Counted from the stretch's first letter, positions 41,773-50,770 are shown. The stretch: DNA of 64,000 nt from Paenibacillus profundus (GCF_021369635.1 NZ_JAJNBZ010000002.1:155024-219023); one strand, 5' to 3'. A program made the numbers and translations. Notes: a model not told the origin generated them from the letters alone.

Positions 41773-41926
41773 TTTTTCGTTTAATTAGTAGGGGACAGAA
41801 CGGAGAAAATGACAAGATAGTCGCTCCTATTGCGGGAGCTTGGTCATGCGAGTTGAACCTCAGGGGAAATCAAGGTATTCTATTGCCAGATGATTGCCGC
41901 GAGGAAATGGCAAGGAGGAACGGAAC

Positions 41927-42628
41927 GTGACGGACATTTTAATTGTCGATGACGACAAGGAAATTGCTGAATTGATTGAAATTTATTTGAAAAATGAAGG
42001 ATACCAGTCCATAAAAGCGTACGATGGTCTTGAGGCATTGAATGTGATCGAACACCAGCGGGTGGATTTAGTCATACTGGACGTGATGATGCCCAAGCTG
42101 GACGGGCTTGCTGCATGCATGAAGATTCGCGAGAAGCAGGCTACTCCGGTGCTGATGCTGAGTGCGAAGGCAGAGGATATGGACAAAATTATGGGGCTCA
42201 TGACCGGCGCCGACGATTACATGGTAAAGCCATTTAATCCGCTGGAACTGGTCGCGCGCGTGAAGTCTTTGCTGCGGCGTGCGTACCAATTGAATGCTCA
42301 GCTGCAGGTGAATACGGCACCTCAAGGCATCATCCGTATTCAGGGGTTGGAAATTAATAAGGAGACTCATTCGGTGAAGGTAGACGGACATGTCGTTCAT
42401 CTGACGAGCATGGAGTTTGATATTTTGTATTTGATGGCCGGGCATCCCGGGCGGGTGTTCAGTGCAGAGGAGCTGTATGAACGCGTCTGGAAGGAAGGCT
42501 TTAACGGATCGCACAATACGGTGGCGGTTCATATTAGCAAGCTGCGGGACAAGCTGGAATCGAGCGGCGGCAAGTTCATTCAGACCGTATGGGGAGTAGG
42601 ATACAAGATTGAACAAGCCTTGGTATAG
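41927..42628 (+). CDS. OmpR/VanR-family response regulator
   Basis: A 233-residue response regulator. The receiver has DDD at 8-10, phospho-acceptor Asp52 (VILDVMMPKLDG) and Lys near 101 (DDYMVKPF). The winged helix (about 135-230) ends FIQTVWGVGYKIE. Start GTG 41927 follows AAGGAGGAACG; an upstream in-frame ATG at 41894 has no such site. The kinase gene overlaps its 3' end by 20 nt. Downstream lie a D,D-carboxypeptidase and a Bce-type ABC transporter behind repeats at 44254-44295, which are the probable targets. Confidence 0.92.
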   Translation: MTDILIVDDDKEIAELIEIYLKNEGYQSIKAYDGLEALNVIEHQRVDLVILDVMMPKLDGLAACMKIREKQATPVLMLSAKAEDMDKIMGLMTGADDYMVKPFNPLELVARVKSLLRRAYQLNAQLQVNTAPQGIIRIQGLEINKETHSVKVDGHVVHLTSMEFDILYLMAGHPGRVFSAEELYERVWKEGFNGSHNTVAVHISKLRDKLESSGGKFIQTVWGVGYKIEQALV

Positions 42629-43721
42629 AAGCATCCGGTGGAAGCTGTTGTTTACGTTTGCTCTCAGCATCGTGCTGACACTGGGGAGTCTGGCATTGCT
42701 CGTTTATGTGGTATTTCTGGTATATACTGAATTTCGCATTCCGTTTATTAACAGGTTGATCAGGTTTGCCGACAATAATTTAGGAGAGGTGCCGTCACTT
42801 GTTATCGCAGGACTAGTGCTGTTTATCCTCATTTATTTCTTGCTGAACCGCCGACTCATTAAAAATATTGAGAAGATAACGGAGACCGTGCAGCACATTG
42901 CGGACGGCAATCTGGATGCGCAGTGCGACATTGTAACAAATGACGAGTTAGGCCGTCTGGCTGACAACATCAATATGATGACACGGCGGCTTAAACGGTC
43001 TATGGAGGAAGAACGCCAAGCGGAGCGCACCAAAAATGAGCTCGTAACCAGCGTATCGCACGACTTGCGTACACCGCTCACCTCGATTATCGGGTATCTC
43101 GGGTTGGTGGAGCAGGATCGATATCGGGATGAAGTAGAGCTGAGACATTATACGAACATTGCGTATGAAAAAGCGCAGCGGCTGAACGTCATGATTAACG
43201 ATCTATTCGAGTATACCCGAATGAACGGGGGGATGGCGTTGCGGACGAAGCCGCTGAATGTGGCGGAAATGGCGGGACAGCTGTGCGTGCATTACCGATA
43301 TCCGATGGAGCAGGCGGGACTTTCCATCCGCATGAACAGTCAGGCGGATCAATACTGGGTGGAAGCGGATCCGGACAAGCTGGTGCGAGTATTCGACAAC
43401 CTGTTGACGAACGCCATGAGCTATGCTCAACCAGGCACCCTAGTGGAAATAGGCCTGCGGCGGAGCGGGAACCGGGTTGCCATCACCGTGAACAGCTGCG
43501 GGGAACCGATTCCAGAGCAGGATCTGCCCTATATCTTCGATCGGTTCTACCGGATAGAGAAGTCGCGTTCGGAGGAAACGGGCGGCTCCGGTCTGGGACT
43601 CGCGATCTCAAAAACGATTGTGGAGCTGCATCGCGGCACGATTACGGCTGCCAGCGATATGGAGAGCACCCGGTTCACTATCGAACTTCCCTGCATCGCT
43701 TCGCCGTCCGGCACTGGCTGA
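42609..43721 (+). CDS. VanS-like sensor histidine kinase
   Basis: A 370-residue kinase with two membrane segments (about 10-35 and 60-80), a short extracellular loop of about 25 residues, and a HAMP domain (about 80-135). The H box is VSHDLRTPLTS with His near 151, the N box is FDNLLTNAMSYA and the ATP site GGSGLGLAIS. The G1 motif is changed: where DxGxG is expected the sequence reads NSCGEPI, as in the VanS group. Together with the upstream regulator and the D,D-carboxypeptidase target it resembles the VanRS-type wall-stress sensors. The actual ligand is unknown and no van ligase genes are present in the window. Confidence 0.9.
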   Translation: MNKPWYRSIRWKLLFTFALSIVLTLGSLALLVYVVFLVYTEFRIPFINRLIRFADNNLGEVPSLVIAGLVLFILIYFLLNRRLIKNIEKITETVQHIADGNLDAQCDIVTNDELGRLADNINMMTRRLKRSMEEERQAERTKNELVTSVSHDLRTPLTSIIGYLGLVEQDRYRDEVELRHYTNIAYEKAQRLNVMINDLFEYTRMNGGMALRTKPLNVAEMAGQLCVHYRYPMEQAGLSIRMNSQADQYWVEADPDKLVRVFDNLLTNAMSYAQPGTLVEIGLRRSGNRVAITVNSCGEPIPEQDLPYIFDRFYRIEKSRSEETGGSGLGLAISKTIVELHRGTITAASDMESTRFTIELPCIASPSGTG

Positions 43722-43729
43722 ACAGACGA

Positions 43730-43763
43730 GAACCGAAGGCGTGGAAGTCACGTCCTTCGGTTC
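43730..43763. terminator. Bidirectional terminator
   Basis: GAACCGAAGG and CCTTCGGTTC with inner CGTG/CACG pairing form a strong hairpin between the convergent kinase and Met/His-rich protein genes. Confidence 0.75.
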
Positions 43764-43772
43764 ATCCTTCAT

Positions 43773-44072
43773 CTATATGTTGTGGCAATGGTTTCCGGAC
43801 TGCTCCATCATGTCCGATCTTTCCGTGCGCATCGGCATATTCGCACGCTCCATACGGTCCGTGTGCATCGACATCCCTGAGCGCTCCATTCGATTCATGT
43901 GTTCATTCATATTCGCGCGCTCCATCATATGTGTATCGTTATCGTTCCCCCCGCGGTCACGGGATAATCCGGAATCGCTTCCCGCGAGTTGAGCGACGCC
44001 TTGGTAGACGGTAGTACCTAATAAGAGGCTTCCTCCTAAGATGAGAACAGAAGCAATGATGTTACGTTTCAT
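43773..44072 (-). CDS. Exported Met/His-rich protein
   Basis: A 99-residue protein. Residues 1-22 look like a signal peptide or membrane anchor (MKRNIIASVLILGGSLLLG). The mature part is dominated by Met, Arg, His, Asn and Glu with a recurring MER[AS][NG]M unit: MERANMNEHMN, MERSGMSMHTD, MERANMPMRTE, followed by a HCHN tail. Such Met/His-rich repeats are usual in copper- or silver-binding proteins. GGAGG 7 nt before ATG 44072 is a strong ribosome site. It is convergent with the kinase and divergent from the carboxypeptidase, with the phased repeats at 44254-44295 in that divergent region. No named family. The metal role is inference. Confidence 0.65.
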   Translation of the reverse strand: MKRNIIASVLILGGSLLLGTTVYQGVAQLAGSDSGLSRDRGGNDNDTHMMERANMNEHMNRMERSGMSMHTDRMERANMPMRTERSDMMEQSGNHCHNI

Positions 44073-44253
44073 GGGTGTACCTCCTTCATCATGTTTCAAC
44101 TTTCATAGCTATACTTCCATTATAAATCTCTTCATGCGAATCACCCCCTGCTAAAGTCCAGTTCGGCAGGACATTAAGATGGAATTGCACTTTTTTTCAC
44201 AAAATCGTAAATGAATTGTTATTTCCTTCTACATTCGCCGCTCATCGTTACAA

Positions 44254-44295
44254 CTTCATCTTTTCTTCATCTTTTTTTAAGTTTTCTTCATCTTT
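44254..44295 (+). promoter_or_regulatory. Phased CTTCATCTTT repeats before the carboxypeptidase gene
   Basis: The decamer CTTCATCTTT is repeated exactly at 44254-44263, 44265-44274 and 44286-44295, spaced 11 and 21 bp, that is on one face of the helix. This is the spacing of OmpR-family binding sites. The region is the divergent promoter of the carboxypeptidase and the Met/His-rich protein genes, and the regulator at 41927 is the obvious candidate. Confidence 0.65.
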
Positions 44296-44382
44296 GCTTA
44301 GAACATTGTTAAAGCCTCTCCTTTATCATTACGATTATCGAAACGAAATTCGAGATTATAATGATATTCGAGGGTGATAGCA

Positions 44383-45342
44383 TTGAAATTCAAGATAAAG
44401 AATTGGTTGTTTATAGGCGGAATCTTGGCCTTGGGCATTTGGATGGTTATTCATCCTTCTTCTAACCGTATCAAGCATCTCGTGAATAAGGTCGTGGAAC
44501 ATATAGAGGTATCTTCCAGCAATCGGGCATTTGCCATGGAGGAGCTATCAGCTAAGTCTGCAGTTGTAATGGACCAAGATACGGGGGAAGTTTTGTTTTA
44601 TAAAAACGATCAAGAGCGGAAGGCTCCGGCCAGCACGACGAAAATGATGACAGCGCTGTTGGCGCTCGAAATGGCGGATATGAATACGGTGGTGACCGTC
44701 GGGAAGGAAGTGCTATGGACCGAGCCTGGGGAAAGCGTGGCTGGATTAAGCTTCGGGCAACGGCTCACGTGGAAGCAGCTCGTTGAAGCGATGATGCTGC
44801 CCTCAGGCAATGATGCGGCGCGCACGATCGCCGTTCAGCTGGGGAGGCAGTCACGGCAAGATGCCTCATTAAGCGAAGAAGAGGCTATGACCGCCTTTGT
44901 GGACCTGATGAATAAGCGGGCGGAAGAACTGGGGCTGCGCAACACCCACTTTGCGAATCCGCACGGACTGCATAATGCGAATCATTATAGCTCCGCTTAT
45001 GATTTGGCAGTAATAGCGAAGGAAGCAATGAAGAACGAGCTGTTCCGCAGCATTGTCGGCCAAGTCGCGGCAGAAGTGAAGCTCGTTTCTTCTGCTCCGA
45101 GTGCGGTGATGAAGACGCTGACGAACCGGAATCGGCTTCTGCAGCAAGACAGCGGCTACTACTACGAGGGCGCGACAGGAATAAAGACCGGATTCACGGA
45201 TGAAGCGGGATACTGCCTCGTCTCTTCCGCCGAGCGGGAGGGACACCGGATTATCGCGGTCGTGCTTCATTCGAACGCAGACAGCGTATGGTCGGATTCG
45301 CAAGAACTGCTCGATTACGGTTTTGAGCGGTTCAAAGCATAA
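44383..45342 (+). CDS. D-alanyl-D-alanine carboxypeptidase (S11 family)
   Basis: A 319-residue penicillin-binding-protein-type D,D-carboxypeptidase. Residues 9-25 form an N-terminal hydrophobic segment. The active-site triad is intact: STTK at 84-87, SGN near 139 and KTG near 267. It trims the terminal D-Ala from peptidoglycan pentapeptides outside the membrane. There is no C-terminal amphipathic anchor like that of DacA, so the N-terminal segment probably anchors it. Start TTG 44383 sits 7 nt behind GAGGGTGA; a GTG at 44374 lies within that site. The ABC gene follows after 36 nt, indicating an operon. Confidence 0.9.
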   Translation: MKFKIKNWLFIGGILALGIWMVIHPSSNRIKHLVNKVVEHIEVSSSNRAFAMEELSAKSAVVMDQDTGEVLFYKNDQERKAPASTTKMMTALLALEMADMNTVVTVGKEVLWTEPGESVAGLSFGQRLTWKQLVEAMMLPSGNDAARTIAVQLGRQSRQDASLSEEEAMTAFVDLMNKRAEELGLRNTHFANPHGLHNANHYSSAYDLAVIAKEAMKNELFRSIVGQVAAEVKLVSSAPSAVMKTLTNRNRLLQQDSGYYYEGATGIKTGFTDEAGYCLVSSAEREGHRIIAVVLHSNADSVWSDSQELLDYGFERFKA

Positions 45343-45378
45343 TTTTCAACTATAAGAAAACGTGGGAGATTGATAAAG

Positions 45379-46152
45379 ATGTCGATGGTAGAAATAAAAG
45401 ATATAAGCAAAACATATGCAGGGAAAATAAGTTACGAAGCGCTGTCCCATATTAATGTCTCGATAGCGGAAGGGGAATTTGTCGGTATTATGGGGCCGTC
45501 TGGAAGCGGGAAGACGACTCTGATGAATATGATCGCGACAATCGATGCTCCGACGTCGGGCGAAGTGTTGATTCATGGAAGTAATCCATTCCATTTGTCA
45601 TCGGAAAAGCTGGCCATATTCCGCCGTCGTGAACTGGGATTTGTCTTTCAGGCCTTTAATTTGCTAGGTACATTGACGGTGAAGGAAAATATTGTGCTTC
45701 CCTTAACGCTGGATGGAGTTAGCGTAGAAGAATTGAATCGCAAAGTAGAAGCTATCGCGGAAAAATTAGGGATTACCACGATATTGCATAAGCGGACCTA
45801 TGAAATATCCGGAGGACAGGCCCAGCGTGCGGCGATTGCACGCGCCATCATTCACCGTCCTAAGCTGCTGCTGGCCGATGAGCCGACCGGCAACTTGGAC
45901 TCCAAAGCATCCCGCGACGTGATGGAGACGATGTCCAAGCTCAATAAGGAGGACGGAACGACGATGATGCTTGTTACTCATGATGCGATGGCGGCGAGCT
46001 ATTGCGATCGCGTCGTGTTTATCAAAGACGGCCGGCTTCATCATGAAATTTCACGCAGTGACAATCAGCATATTTTCATGCGCAATATTATGGATGTTCT
46101 ATCTGTGCTAGGAGGAAATCGAGATGACCTTTTCACAGTTGGCCTATCATAA
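45379..46152 (+). CDS. Bce-type ABC transporter ATPase
   Basis: A 257-residue ATPase of the MacB/LolD/BceA group. Walker A is GPSGSGKT at 39-46, the Q loop is VFQAFN, the signature is ISGGQAQR, and Walker B is LLLADEPTGNLDSKASRD. GGGAG lies 10 nt before ATG 45379; a TTG at 45370 would add three codons. The permease gene overlaps its end by 29 nt. Such transporters confer resistance to wall-targeting peptides such as bacitracin. No dedicated BceS-type kinase gene is adjacent; the nearby VanS-like system may take its place. Confidence 0.9.
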   Translation: MSMVEIKDISKTYAGKISYEALSHINVSIAEGEFVGIMGPSGSGKTTLMNMIATIDAPTSGEVLIHGSNPFHLSSEKLAIFRRRELGFVFQAFNLLGTLTVKENIVLPLTLDGVSVEELNRKVEAIAEKLGITTILHKRTYEISGGQAQRAAIARAIIHRPKLLLADEPTGNLDSKASRDVMETMSKLNKEDGTTMMLVTHDAMAASYCDRVVFIKDGRLHHEISRSDNQHIFMRNIMDVLSVLGGNRDDLFTVGLS

Positions 46153-48067
46153 TATCGTTCGCAATAAACGAATGTATGCGGCGCATTTTTGGAGCAGCGC
46201 GTTTTCTGTTTTGATGTTTTTCACCTATGCCTTGCTCTTGTTTCACCCGGATTTGGATAGCGAGCTTGCGTCATCGAGCGTGACGATGAGCCTGCTAGGG
46301 ACGATGGGACTGCGCGTATCGCAAGTTTTACTTGTTATTTTCTCATTTTTCTTTATCTTGTATTCTGTCGGTTCGTTTCTCAAGACCCGAAACAAAGAAT
46401 TCGGCATTCTGATGATGCACGGGATGTCTCATCGGCAATTCCGCAACCTGGTGTTCATCGAGAATATGCTGATAGGCTGTGCTGCCAGTATGACTGGGAT
46501 TGCGATCGGGCTTCTATTTTCCAAGTTCATTCTAGCTATGATTTCAAAATTATTGGCGATAGATAATGGTCTTTCGTTCTATGTTCCCGTTCAAGCGGTC
46601 GTTACTACGTTAGCAGCCTTTCTGGTTCTCTTTGTTCTCATCTCCCTAGTTACATCCAGAATGGTGAGAGTCAATCGGTTGATTGACTTGCTAAAAGGAT
46701 CAGAGAAGCCCAAACCGGATCCGCAAGCATCGGTTTGGTTGTCGCTCTTAGCCATCCTTCTCATTGGAGCAGGGTACATGACTGTGTTTTCCTTTGCCAC
46801 GGGATTGAGTTATTCACTGATTGTGCTCATGACAGGTGTCGTACTCGTTGTCGTAGGAACGTATTTCTTGTTCACCCAATTGAGCGTATATGTGATGCGC
46901 GCGTTGAAGCGAAAAGAACGGATGTACTTTAAGAAGACGAATCTGCTTACGATCTCGGAGCTTGCGTACCGGTTGAAGGACAATGCGAAGCTGTTTTTTA
47001 TTGTCGCGGTTATTTCCGCGGTCGCTTTTACAGCTATCGGCACGTGTACCGCGATCGGACATCAAGGCTTGGCGGAAATGACGAATCCGTATGCCTTCAC
47101 CTATTACTCTTACAAGGGAAATGAGCGGGAAGCTGAGCATGCTGCAGAGATTAAGAAGCGGCTTGATGAGGCGAATGTTTCATACCGGGAAGCATCCGCT
47201 GCTTTGAAATATGCCGGGAACGATTTGACATTCATGAAGTTGTCCGACTATAACAATATGGCTGCAGCGCTCGGCTATGAGACAGAGACGTTAACACAGG
47301 ACAACGAGGCTTTCGTCGTTCCTACTTCCGTGTATCAGGAAAGAATATATAGCAATCAGGGTGCGGTTGATGAGGTTCAATTAACCGAAGGAAAGACGAA
47401 AATGGCATTCCAACTCATCAAGGCGGCCTCTCATCAGGTGCTTCCGCAAGATTATGGAATTATTCAGCTCGTTGTCGTGTCGGACTCCATGTATGACAAG
47501 CTGCCGGATAACGACCGGGAAGGGGGAGCTTCTTATACGGTACATGGCTTTGTCGTGGACCATTGGGAGAAGGCGGGAGCCGTGACGGATAAATTAATGA
47601 CATTTTTCTACCCTGAGAATAAGAATAATTACGAAGAAGGGGCATTCTCCTTTGTTGCGTTGTATCCTCAATGGGTTATGGCCAAGCAGGCCAATGGCTT
47701 GTTATTGCTCGTCAGCGTATTGATCGGAGTCGTGTTTTTCACTTTTGCCGCAAGCTTCTTGTACTTCCGTCTCTATACGGATAGGGAACGGGATCAACAG
47801 CAGGTGGAATTACTGTCTAAAATCGGTTTGACCCGAAAAGAACTGCATCAAGTGGTGACGCGCCAGCTTCTCATTATGTTCTTCTTGCCGATCGTAGTTG
47901 CTGTCATTCATAGCGGAGTTGCCTTTACAGCACTGCAGCAATTGGTCCATTTTTCGGTCGGAAAAAGCACGTTAACCGTGCTCGCCAGCTTTTTCGCCGT
48001 GCAAATCGTATACTTCCTCATCATTCGGTGGCGATATCTCCGGCAATTGCAAAAAGCGATGGTATAA
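46124..48067 (+). CDS. BceB-type FtsX-family permease
   Basis: A 647-residue membrane protein with ten hydrophobic segments and a large extracellular domain (about residues 310-520) between segments 7 and 8, the hallmark of BceB/YtrF/VraG-type permeases. The NKEFGILMMHGMSHRQF loop after segment 2 is the FtsX-family feature. AGGAGG precedes ATG 46124, which overlaps the ATPase gene. Together they form an exporter-like or target-protecting complex against antimicrobial peptides. A long terminator follows at 48121. Confidence 0.92.
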   Translation: MTFSQLAYHNIVRNKRMYAAHFWSSAFSVLMFFTYALLLFHPDLDSELASSSVTMSLLGTMGLRVSQVLLVIFSFFFILYSVGSFLKTRNKEFGILMMHGMSHRQFRNLVFIENMLIGCAASMTGIAIGLLFSKFILAMISKLLAIDNGLSFYVPVQAVVTTLAAFLVLFVLISLVTSRMVRVNRLIDLLKGSEKPKPDPQASVWLSLLAILLIGAGYMTVFSFATGLSYSLIVLMTGVVLVVVGTYFLFTQLSVYVMRALKRKERMYFKKTNLLTISELAYRLKDNAKLFFIVAVISAVAFTAIGTCTAIGHQGLAEMTNPYAFTYYSYKGNEREAEHAAEIKKRLDEANVSYREASAALKYAGNDLTFMKLSDYNNMAAALGYETETLTQDNEAFVVPTSVYQERIYSNQGAVDEVQLTEGKTKMAFQLIKAASHQVLPQDYGIIQLVVVSDSMYDKLPDNDREGGASYTVHGFVVDHWEKAGAVTDKLMTFFYPENKNNYEEGAFSFVALYPQWVMAKQANGLLLLVSVLIGVVFFTFAASFLYFRLYTDRERDQQQVELLSKIGLTRKELHQVVTRQLLIMFFLPIVVAVIHSGVAFTALQQLVHFSVGKSTLTVLASFFAVQIVYFLIIRWRYLRQLQKAMV

Positions 48068-48120
48068 GCAGTATGAGCAATACGAGCAATACGAGCAGAA
48101 TATGCAGTTGATGTGAAGCA

Positions 48121-48176
48121 AAAATCCCCCTAAGCAGACCGTAATCAACGGTCTAGTCTTAAGGGGATTTTCGTAT
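48121..48176. terminator. Long terminator hairpin
   Basis: AAAATCCCCCTAAG and CTTAAGGGGATTTT with an inner AGACCGT/ACGGTCT stem form an extended hairpin of about 24 paired positions. It ends the Bce operon and can serve the convergent GH130 side. Confidence 0.85.
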
Positions 48177-48257
48177 TGCCATAGGTTATAGGGGTTACAA
48201 AGAAAGCGAGTGTACCGTAAGGTCCTTGACTTGCATTCTTTGTGGTTGCATTAGGGT

Positions 48258-49247
48258 TTACTCCACGCGGGAGTTGTTCTTCACGAAGTCGATGATTTCA
48301 TCGACATAACCGAATGCCATCGCCGTTACTGTATCGGCAGCGCCGTAGTAAATCGCGATGCGGCCTGTTGCAGCGTCGACAAGTGATGCGCAAGGGAACG
48401 CTACGTTAGGCACGTCGCCTACGCACTCATACAGTGTGGACGGTTGCAGCAAGTACGGTTCGCTGCGGTATTTCACTTTCCATGGTTGATCCAGGTCGAG
48501 AATCGCAGCACCGAATGCGTATACGAAGCCGTTGCAGGAATTCAATACGCCATGGTAAATCATCAACCAGCCTTCGCTTGTCTCGATCGGAATCGGACCT
48601 GCGCCGACTTTCTTGCTCTGCCAGCCGCCAAGCGGTGCCATTACGTGACGATGACGTCCCCAGAATTCCAGATCCGGGCTCTCGCTGTAGAAGATATCGC
48701 CGAATGGAGTATGGCCCGTATCGGACGGACGGCTCACCATTGCGTAGTTGCCGTTAATCTTGCGTGGGAACATAACGCCGTTCCGGTTATAAGGCAAGAA
48801 TGCATTCTCTAATTGGTGGAATGTTTTGAAGTCATGCGTGTACGCTACACCGATCGTCGGTCCGTGGTAAATGTTGCACCAAGTAACGATAAAACGGTCT
48901 TCAATCCAGCATACGCGCGGGTCGTAGCCCTCGATGAAGTTGCCGATCTCAGGATCGTCGCATTCAAACGTGAGAGGCTCTGGGTTGATGTCCCAGTTCA
49001 AGCCGTCTTTACTGAAGCCAGCATGCAAACGCATGTAGCGATTGCGGTCGTCACAACGGAATACGCCGGCGAATCCGCCTTCAAATGGAACGACAGCACT
49101 GTTGAAGATACTGTTCGAGTTCGGCAGCAGGTCCCGTGGAATAACAGGATTTTGGCTGTAGCGCCACAAGACGTCGCGATGGCCTTCTGGACGTTCTTCC
49201 CATGGCATGTTCGGAATGTCTGGACCGATGATTTTAATTTGGCTCAT
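48258..49247 (-). CDS. GH130 family glycoside phosphorylase
   Basis: A 329-residue five-bladed beta-propeller enzyme of family GH130. Family features are [18 protein letters not shown] (catalytic Asp region), [39 protein letters not shown] and [18 protein letters not shown]. Members cleave beta-1,2- or beta-1,4-mannosides by phosphorolysis and release mannose 1-phosphate. The exact linkage cannot be read from the sequence. No signal peptide, so it acts in the cytoplasm on imported oligosaccharide. The LacI gene upstream and operator-like dyads suggest induction by its substrate. The 377-bp leader region holds its promoter and repeat copy 2. Confidence 0.93.
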   Translation of the reverse strand: MSQIKIIGPDIPNMPWEERPEGHRDVLWRYSQNPVIPRDLLPNSNSIFNSAVVPFEGGFAGVFRCDDRNRYMRLHAGFSKDGLNWDINPEPLTFECDDPEIGNFIEGYDPRVCWIEDRFIVTWCNIYHGPTIGVAYTHDFKTFHQLENAFLPYNRNGVMFPRKINGNYAMVSRPSDTGHTPFGDIFYSESPDLEFWGRHRHVMAPLGGWQSKKVGAGPIPIETSEGWLMIYHGVLNSCNGFVYAFGAAILDLDQPWKVKYRSEPYLLQPSTLYECVGDVPNVAFPCASLVDAATGRIAIYYGAADTVTAMAFGYVDEIIDFVKNNSRVE

Positions 49248-49400
49248 GATGCAAACCTCGCTTTGCGTTAATTTTCATGTTGAACCTGTGCAGCATAAGT
49301 ACAATGACATCGTTGAGACCTTGAGACTAAGGTTGAGAGCCTTGTTAGTATTGTTGTCATGTTACATCGTCAATAGACCTGTGCCGCAACGTGTTGCTTG

Positions 49401-49434
49401 TAGAGGTTGTTCAAAAAGTTCCCTTTTGATCACG
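49401..49434 (+). repeat. Dispersed intergenic repeat, copy 2
   Basis: The same 34-nt word as 16879-16912 with one T/C difference (TAGAGGTTGTTCAAAAAG at the start). It is followed at 49455-49465 by TTTGAACAC-like sequence that can pair with the TTGTTCAAA part, giving a hairpin. It lies within the leader region of the GH130 gene. Confidence 0.8.
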
Positions 49435-49518
49435 ATGATCTTTTGGTATTTGAACACTCACTTGTGTACATAATCAACCGGTGATCCCCTCTTGTAGGAG
49501 CGTTACCGTATACCTAAA

Positions 49519-49547
49519 GAGTAAAACAGAGCATGCATAATGTCAAG
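49519..49547 (-). promoter_or_regulatory. Promoter of the GH130 gene
   Basis: Minus-strand TTGACA (49542-49547), 17-nt spacer, TACTCT (49519-49524). It predicts a leader of roughly 265 nt before the GH130 start at 49247, which would include repeat copy 2. Confidence 0.7.
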
Positions 49548-49601
49548 TTGGTTTTGGGCATTTTACATCCAATATTGTGTGCAAAATACCTGAAATATGT
49601 G

Positions 49602-49620
49602 ACATTTATTGTGCAAATGT
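49602..49620. promoter_or_regulatory. ACATTT-N7-AAATGT dyad, possible LacI operator
   Basis: ACATTT at 49602-49607 and AAATGT at 49615-49620. It lies 4 nt after the lacI stop codon and upstream of the GH130 promoter, and shares half-sites with the dyad at 50748-50770. Confidence 0.5.
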
Positions 49621-49624
49621 AAAC

Positions 49625-50668
49625 TTAAACAGGCTGTTTAACCGAATCGCGCCAGATAATGTCGACAGCGAGGCGAACGAGTTCCTTCGGACGGCCGATA
49701 TTGCTCATGCGCCATACGATTTGCTCGCCTGCGCGCATGCCAAGCTCTTCCTTCGGCACATGCACCGTCGTTAAGGAAGGCTGCACGAGCATCGCTTCGG
49801 TAATATTGTCGAAGCCGGTTAAGGCAATATTATCCGGGATGCGCAAGCCTGCATTCCGGATTACTTGCATCATTTCAAGCGCGATGGCGTCATTGACGCA
49901 GACGAAGGCCGTCGGCTTGTGCTTCATGGCTGCGAACGCTTCTTGAAGCTCGGCCTCATTATAATAGTGCCGTGGCATCGTGTTAATGATGCAGCACGAT
50001 TCGTTCACACGCAGGTCGGCTTCACGCAGCGCTTGCTGGAAGCCAGTCCAGCGTTCTTGATAGCTTAGGCACGAACCGATATCGCCCACGAACCCGATCT
50101 GGCGATGTCCCTGAGCAATCAATTCTCGCGTTAGCATATATACGCTATGAGTGTTATCCACCAACATAATATCGCTGCGCAGCAGCCCTAAGTTAAATTC
50201 GGCATGCGTATCGATAAATATAGATGGAATGCCGGCCGATTCAATCACTTCGTAATATTCGCGCAAGAAGGGCCCGATCATAATGACGCCTGCCGGCTTC
50301 TGCTGCAAGAAAAACGCAGGCAGCCGCAGTTCCCTTTCCTCTTCCATATCGACGATGGTCATAGCCAGCGTATAGCCGGCATCCTTCAACGTCCCGTTCA
50401 AGCCCCTCAGGAAGGTCGACCAGTAATGGTTGCCCATATAATCAGAATGAGTCAGTAAGGAAACAAGCCGATTTTTGGCCGGCGCAGATTCCGCCGAAGG
50501 CAGGTCTTGATGAAATTTTGTATAGCCGAGCTCGAGCGCTTTTTGAATGACGCGACGTTTCGTATCCTCGGGCATACCCGGATCGTTGTTGAGCGCCTTG
50601 GAGACGGTGTTGCGGGACAAGCTCAGCGCATCGGCGATATGCTGTTGGGTAATCTTTGATTGTGCCAT
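49625..50668 (-). CDS. LacI-family repressor
   Basis: A 347-residue LacI/GalR regulator. The N-terminal helix-turn-helix is in ITQQHIADALSLSRNTVSKA, and the hinge helix region is around KALELGY. The sugar-binding core (about 65-347) has the usual LVSLLTHSDYMGNHYWS start and AFVCVNDAIALEMMQVIRN and NIALTGFDNITEAM motifs. It lies just upstream of the GH130 gene, on the same strand, and presumably represses it until a mannoside enters. Palindromes at 50748 and 49602 with the same half-sites are candidate operators for the two transcription units. Confidence 0.92.
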   Translation of the reverse strand: MAQSKITQQHIADALSLSRNTVSKALNNDPGMPEDTKRRVIQKALELGYTKFHQDLPSAESAPAKNRLVSLLTHSDYMGNHYWSTFLRGLNGTLKDAGYTLAMTIVDMEEERELRLPAFFLQQKPAGVIMIGPFLREYYEVIESAGIPSIFIDTHAEFNLGLLRSDIMLVDNTHSVYMLTRELIAQGHRQIGFVGDIGSCLSYQERWTGFQQALREADLRVNESCCIINTMPRHYYNEAELQEAFAAMKHKPTAFVCVNDAIALEMMQVIRNAGLRIPDNIALTGFDNITEAMLVQPSLTTVHVPKEELGMRAGEQIVWRMSNIGRPKELVRLAVDIIWRDSVKQPV

Positions 50669-50747
50669 TTGTTCATCGCTCCGATTAGTGGTTGATTAGC
50701 AAACATGTAATACGTACCGTGTAGAGTTAGTACAAGTATAATTGAGG

Positions 50748-50770
50748 TTTACATTTTTGACAAATGTAAA
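50748..50770. promoter_or_regulatory. Operator-like dyad upstream of lacI
   Basis: TTTACATTT (50748-50756) and AAATGTAAA (50762-50770) are perfect complements separated by TTGAC. It lies about 80 nt before the lacI start. Its half-sites match the dyad at 49602, supporting autoregulation. Confidence 0.6.

Noticed and set aside
45379..48067. Own BceRS-type sensor for the Bce-type transporter
   Set aside because: No short intramembrane-sensing BceS-like kinase is adjacent; the nearby kinase has a VanS-like layout with a HAMP domain.
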